From Gemmatimonadota bacterium (lineage in GTDB: Bacteria > Gemmatimonadota > Gemmatimonadetes > Longimicrobiales > RSA9), in the NCBI GenBank assembly GCA_019689775.1, contig JADGGV010000153.1:1-8282 (forward strand): a stretch of 8,282 nt of DNA, given 5' to 3'. Under the pieces are notes generated by a model. It searched no databases, was not told where the DNA came from, and saw only the letters and a list, made by a program, of their open reading frames with translations. Position 1 is the first letter of the stretch; every line of letters starts with the position of its first letter. A program made the translations under genes and the position numbers. Of this stretch, positions 6,411-8,282 are shown one piece after another.

Positions 6411-6437
6411 ATCAGATGTTATCCTGTTCATCCTGTC
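6406..6437 (+). repeat. Right arm of the 32-nt inverted repeat
   Basis: It contains TTATCCTGT and TCATCCTGT as adjacent 9-nt units and is the inverse of the left arm with three differences. The downstream bases AATTCATG do not match the left flank, so the repeat ends here. Confidence 0.75.
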
Positions 6438-6460
6438 CAATTCATGCCGTTGATGCGCCT

Positions 6461-6510
6461 GGGCGGGGGGGGTGGGGGGGGGGGCCGGGGGCGCGGCGGC
6501 GGGGCCTGGG
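6461..6510 (+). other. G-run cluster with G-quadruplex potential
   Basis: The plus strand has G-runs of 3, 8, 11, 5, 4 and 3 bases within 50 bases (6461-6463, 6465-6472, 6474-6484, 6487-6491, 6501-6504, 6508-6510), separated mostly by one or two bases. Four closely spaced runs are enough for an intramolecular quadruplex. It lies 27 bases beyond the GH43 stop codon and could slow polymerases converging from either side. Homopolymers this long are also prone to sequencing-length errors. Confidence 0.6.
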
Positions 6511-6536
6511 CCGGCATCCCCCACCCGGATCCCCCC

Positions 6537-8267
6537 TCACCGTCCGGGCGTGTACGCGTACAACCCGAAGTACGCGCCCACGAAGCCGCCGGCGACCTTG
6601 GTGCTGAGGATCGTGCCGTCGGCGTCGCGGGCGAGGGCGATCCACTCGCCGGGGCGGTGGCCGTAGAAGAAGTCGTACCGGTCGCCGCGGGCCGCGATGC
6701 GGAGGTAGAGCGGGGCGTCGCGCGGGGCGCGGAGCGGCGCGGTCGCCACGACCTCGACCTTGCCGGCGGCGTGCTTTTCCAGCTCGATCACGGGCCGGCC
6801 GTCGGCGAGCGTGACGCCGAGGAAGTAGAAGTAGTCGTCGTTCTGGAACGCGACGAGGCCGGCGCGGTCGCCGGGCCGGGCCGGACGGTAGACCATGGCG
6901 GTGGACGCCGTGGCGCGCTGGTGCTGCTGGGGCCGGCCGATGAACGACGGCTGCGTGTGCGCGGCCAGGTCCGCGGGGCGGGCGCGGATCGTCAGCCAGC
7001 CGGGCGTGGACGTGAGGTCGTACCACGTCTCGCGCGGCGTGCGGATCAGGTTCCAGTACGGCGCGAGGCGGGGGGCGTCGAAGTCGTCGCGTACGGTGAA
7101 GTTGCCGCTGGTCGGCACCGGCGGGGGCGGCTGCTCCGGGAGCGCGGGCCGGGCGTGGCGGTACGGCACCGTCGCCGTGTCGGTGAGGATCACCGGCCAG
7201 CCGTCGACCCAGCGGACCGGGAGGAGGAACGTCTCCCGTCCGGTGTTGTAGCGGTCGTCGACGTAGGGCCGGGCGCCGAGGAACACCGCCCACCACTCGC
7301 CGGCCGGCGTGCGCACGAAGTCCGCGTGCCCCGTGGACGTGATCGGGAACGGCCGCGCGGGGTCGAGGTGCCGCTGCGTCAGGATCGGGTTGTGCTCGTA
7401 CGGCACGTACGGCCCGCGCACCGAGTCCGCCCGGAACACGACCTCCGAGTGCTGCTCGGCCGTGCCGCCCTCCGCCGCGATCAGGTAGTAGTGGCCGTTC
7501 CAGCGGAAGATGTGCGGCCCCTCGATCCAGATCGGCTTCTTCGACAGGTCGACCCCGCCGTTCACGATCATCGTCCGCGGCCCCACCATCTTCTTCCGCA
7601 CCACGTCGAACTCCTGGATCCAGAGCGCGCGGTGCCCCGGGTACAGCGGCGTCCCCACCGGCGGCCCGTTGTTGACGACGTAGGCGCGGCCATCGTCGTC
7701 GAAGAAGAGCGACGGATCGATCCCGTCGACCTCCGGCAGCCATATCGGGTCGGACCACGGGCCACGCGGGTCCTTCGCCGTAATCACGAAGTTGCCGCCA
7801 CAGTCCGCGCACGTCGTGATCAGGTAGAACGTGCCGTCGTGCTCCGTGATCGCCGGCGCGAAGATGCCGCGCGAGATGCCGAGCGTGTCGAACGAGAGCT
7901 GCGACGGCCGATCCAGCGCGCTGCCGATCTGCGTCCAGCTCACGAGGTCGCGGCTGTGGTAGATCGGCAGCCCCGGGAAGTACGTGAAGCTCGAGTTGAC
8001 GAGGTAGTAGTCGTCGCCGACGCGCGTGATGCTCGGGTCGGGGTGGAAGCCGGCGAGGATCGGGTTCAGGTACTCGCCGGCCCGCGGCCGGACGAGCTCG
8101 TAGATCGAGTCGCGCCCCTCGTACTCGAACCAGTCGAAGCGCGGGTCCGCGGTCGCGCGCGGGGCCTGCGCGCGGGCAAGGCCGGCGGTCGCGAAGAGGA
8201 GAACGGCGGACGCGAGGAGGAGAGCGGGCCGGGACGGGAACGGAATTTTTTTAACCACAGAGAGCAC
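6537..8267 (-). CDS. Secreted GH43 beta-xylosidase / alpha-L-arabinofuranosidase-type enzyme
   Basis: Predicted exported hydrolase that removes xylose or arabinose from xylan-derived oligosaccharides, supplying the xylose operon opposite. Numbered from GTG 8267 (576 residues), a signal peptide has KK at 6-7, a Leu/Ala core at about 15-30, and an ARA|QA cleavage site after residue 33. The five-bladed propeller catalytic domain spans about 65-370. The catalytic triad is Asp77 (base, in HPDPS), Asp184 (in DGIDPSLF) and Glu249 (acid, in WIEGPH). A Pro-rich linker, LPEQPPPPVPTSG, at 376-388 leads to a beta-sandwich domain of the GH43_C2 type (389-576), with PSFIGRPQQHQ and AGLVAFQNDDYFYFLG. The start is uncertain: the frame is open to the window edge, no ATG or good ribosome binding site is visible, and a second GTG at 8256-8258 would begin MVKK. 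Specificity within GH43 cannot be fixed from sequence alone. Confidence 0.93.
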   Translation of the reverse strand: MLSVVKKIPFPSRPALLLASAVLLFATAGLARAQAPRATADPRFDWFEYEGRDSIYELVRPRAGEYLNPILAGFHPDPSITRVGDDYYLVNSSFTYFPGLPIYHSRDLVSWTQIGSALDRPSQLSFDTLGISRGIFAPAITEHDGTFYLITTCADCGGNFVITAKDPRGPWSDPIWLPEVDGIDPSLFFDDDGRAYVVNNGPPVGTPLYPGHRALWIQEFDVVRKKMVGPRTMIVNGGVDLSKKPIWIEGPHIFRWNGHYYLIAAEGGTAEQHSEVVFRADSVRGPYVPYEHNPILTQRHLDPARPFPITSTGHADFVRTPAGEWWAVFLGARPYVDDRYNTGRETFLLPVRWVDGWPVILTDTATVPYRHARPALPEQPPPPVPTSGNFTVRDDFDAPRLAPYWNLIRTPRETWYDLTSTPGWLTIRARPADLAAHTQPSFIGRPQQHQRATASTAMVYRPARPGDRAGLVAFQNDDYFYFLGVTLADGRPVIELEKHAAGKVEVVATAPLRAPRDAPLYLRIAARGDRYDFFYGHRPGEWIALARDADGTILSTKVAGGFVGAYFGLYAYTPGR

Positions 8268-8282
8268 AGAGGGCGCAGAGGG
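8255..8282 (+). repeat. Tandem 9-nt CACAGAG-type repeat at the GH43 start
   Basis: Three consecutive 9-nt units, CCACAGAGA (8255-8263), GCACAGAGG (8264-8272) and GCGCAGAGG (8273-8281), run to the window edge and probably continue. This resembles a dispersed intergenic repeat I recall from several bacterial phyla (recollection, not a search). It overlaps both candidate GTG start codons of the GH43 gene, so it forms or displaces that gene's 5' untranslated region. Confidence 0.7.

Larger units (their letters stand above)
6178..6437. mobile_element. Inverted-repeat-bounded islet, possible MITE- or REPIN-like element
   Basis: Two 32-nt arms, 6178-6209 and 6406-6437, are reverse complements at 29 of 32 positions and enclose 196 bases. 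The right arm contains TTATCCTGTTCATCCTGTC; the left arm carries its inverse with a few changes. The left half of the islet is far more AT-rich than its surroundings. ATCCTGTTC-type sequences resemble dispersed intergenic repeats that I recall from several bacterial phyla, but that is memory rather than a search. No transposase and no obvious target-site duplication are visible, so it could be a non-autonomous mobile element or a pair of inverted dispersed repeats. Confidence 0.4.
6171..6536. other. Convergent intergenic region with an AT-rich islet and G-runs
   Basis: This 366-base gap between the convergent ends of the ATPase and GH43 genes holds no established gene. From left to right it contains a left repeat arm, an AT-rich stretch with a 33-codon hydrophobic ORF, a duplicated GCGTAAGCG motif, a nested imperfect palindrome, the right repeat arm, and a long G-rich tract. 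By hand count 39 of 120 bases in 6171-6290 are G or C (33%), against 85% in a sampled xylB line. No hairpin followed by a T-run, and so no classic terminator, was found for either gene. Confidence 0.7.

Noticed and set aside
6178..6437. Intrinsic terminator formed by the 32-nt inverted repeat
   Set aside because: The 196-base loop and lack of a T-run after the right arm do not fit a standard intrinsic terminator.
6442..7812. Second minus-strand frame overlapping the GH43 gene
   Set aside because: Its Arg/Pro-rich product is the GH43 gene read in another frame; the GH43 frame has the complete catalytic triad and both domains.
8255..8282. CRISPR array at the right edge
   Set aside because: The units are contiguous 9-mers without spacers, far shorter than CRISPR repeats.

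Overview
The window is GC-rich bacterial DNA; one hand-counted 60-base line inside xylB (1381-1440) is 85% G+C. It holds most of a D-xylose uptake and catabolism operon on the plus strand, followed by a convergent gene for a secreted GH43 xylosidase/arabinofuranosidase-type enzyme on the minus strand. The short, actinobacterial-type (group I) XylA, the lipoprotein sugar-binding protein, the exported GH43 enzyme and the tandem 9-nt dispersed repeats (CACAGAG type and ATCCTGTTC type) fit a Gemmatimonadota-like or similar GC-rich, polysaccharide-degrading bacterium. That placement is an inference; there is no rRNA or other taxonomic marker here.

Layout. Bases 2-766 are the 3' two thirds of xylA, whose start is left of the window. 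One base later xylB begins on a GTG (768-2327). A ribose/xylose-type ABC permease follows (2357-3409), then a 121-base spacer with two strong hairpins, a lipoprotein substrate-binding protein (3531-4571), and a two-domain sugar ABC ATPase (4584-6170). All five genes share one strand with short gaps, so they probably form one transcription unit. Bases 6171-6536 hold no established gene. They contain an AT-rich islet (about 33% G+C over 6171-6290) bounded by 32-nt inverted repeats, a tiny hydrophobic ORF, and long G-runs with G-quadruplex potential. The GH43 gene (6537-8267, minus) reads toward this region. Its putative start lies inside a tandem 9-nt repeat at the right edge of the window.

How the genes work together. 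The GH43 enzyme would release xylose or arabinose from xylan fragments outside the cytoplasm. The lipoprotein would capture a pentose and deliver it to the permease/ATPase pair. XylA would convert xylose to xylulose, and XylB would phosphorylate it to xylulose 5-phosphate for the pentose phosphate pathway. The substrate of the transporter is inferred from its neighbours. The operon promoter and any regulator gene are outside the window.

The genes belong to known families. I see no convincing new multi-gene system. The most unexplained material is the inverted-repeat-bounded AT-rich islet, the 9-nt-unit repeats and the hairpins ahead of the binding-protein gene.
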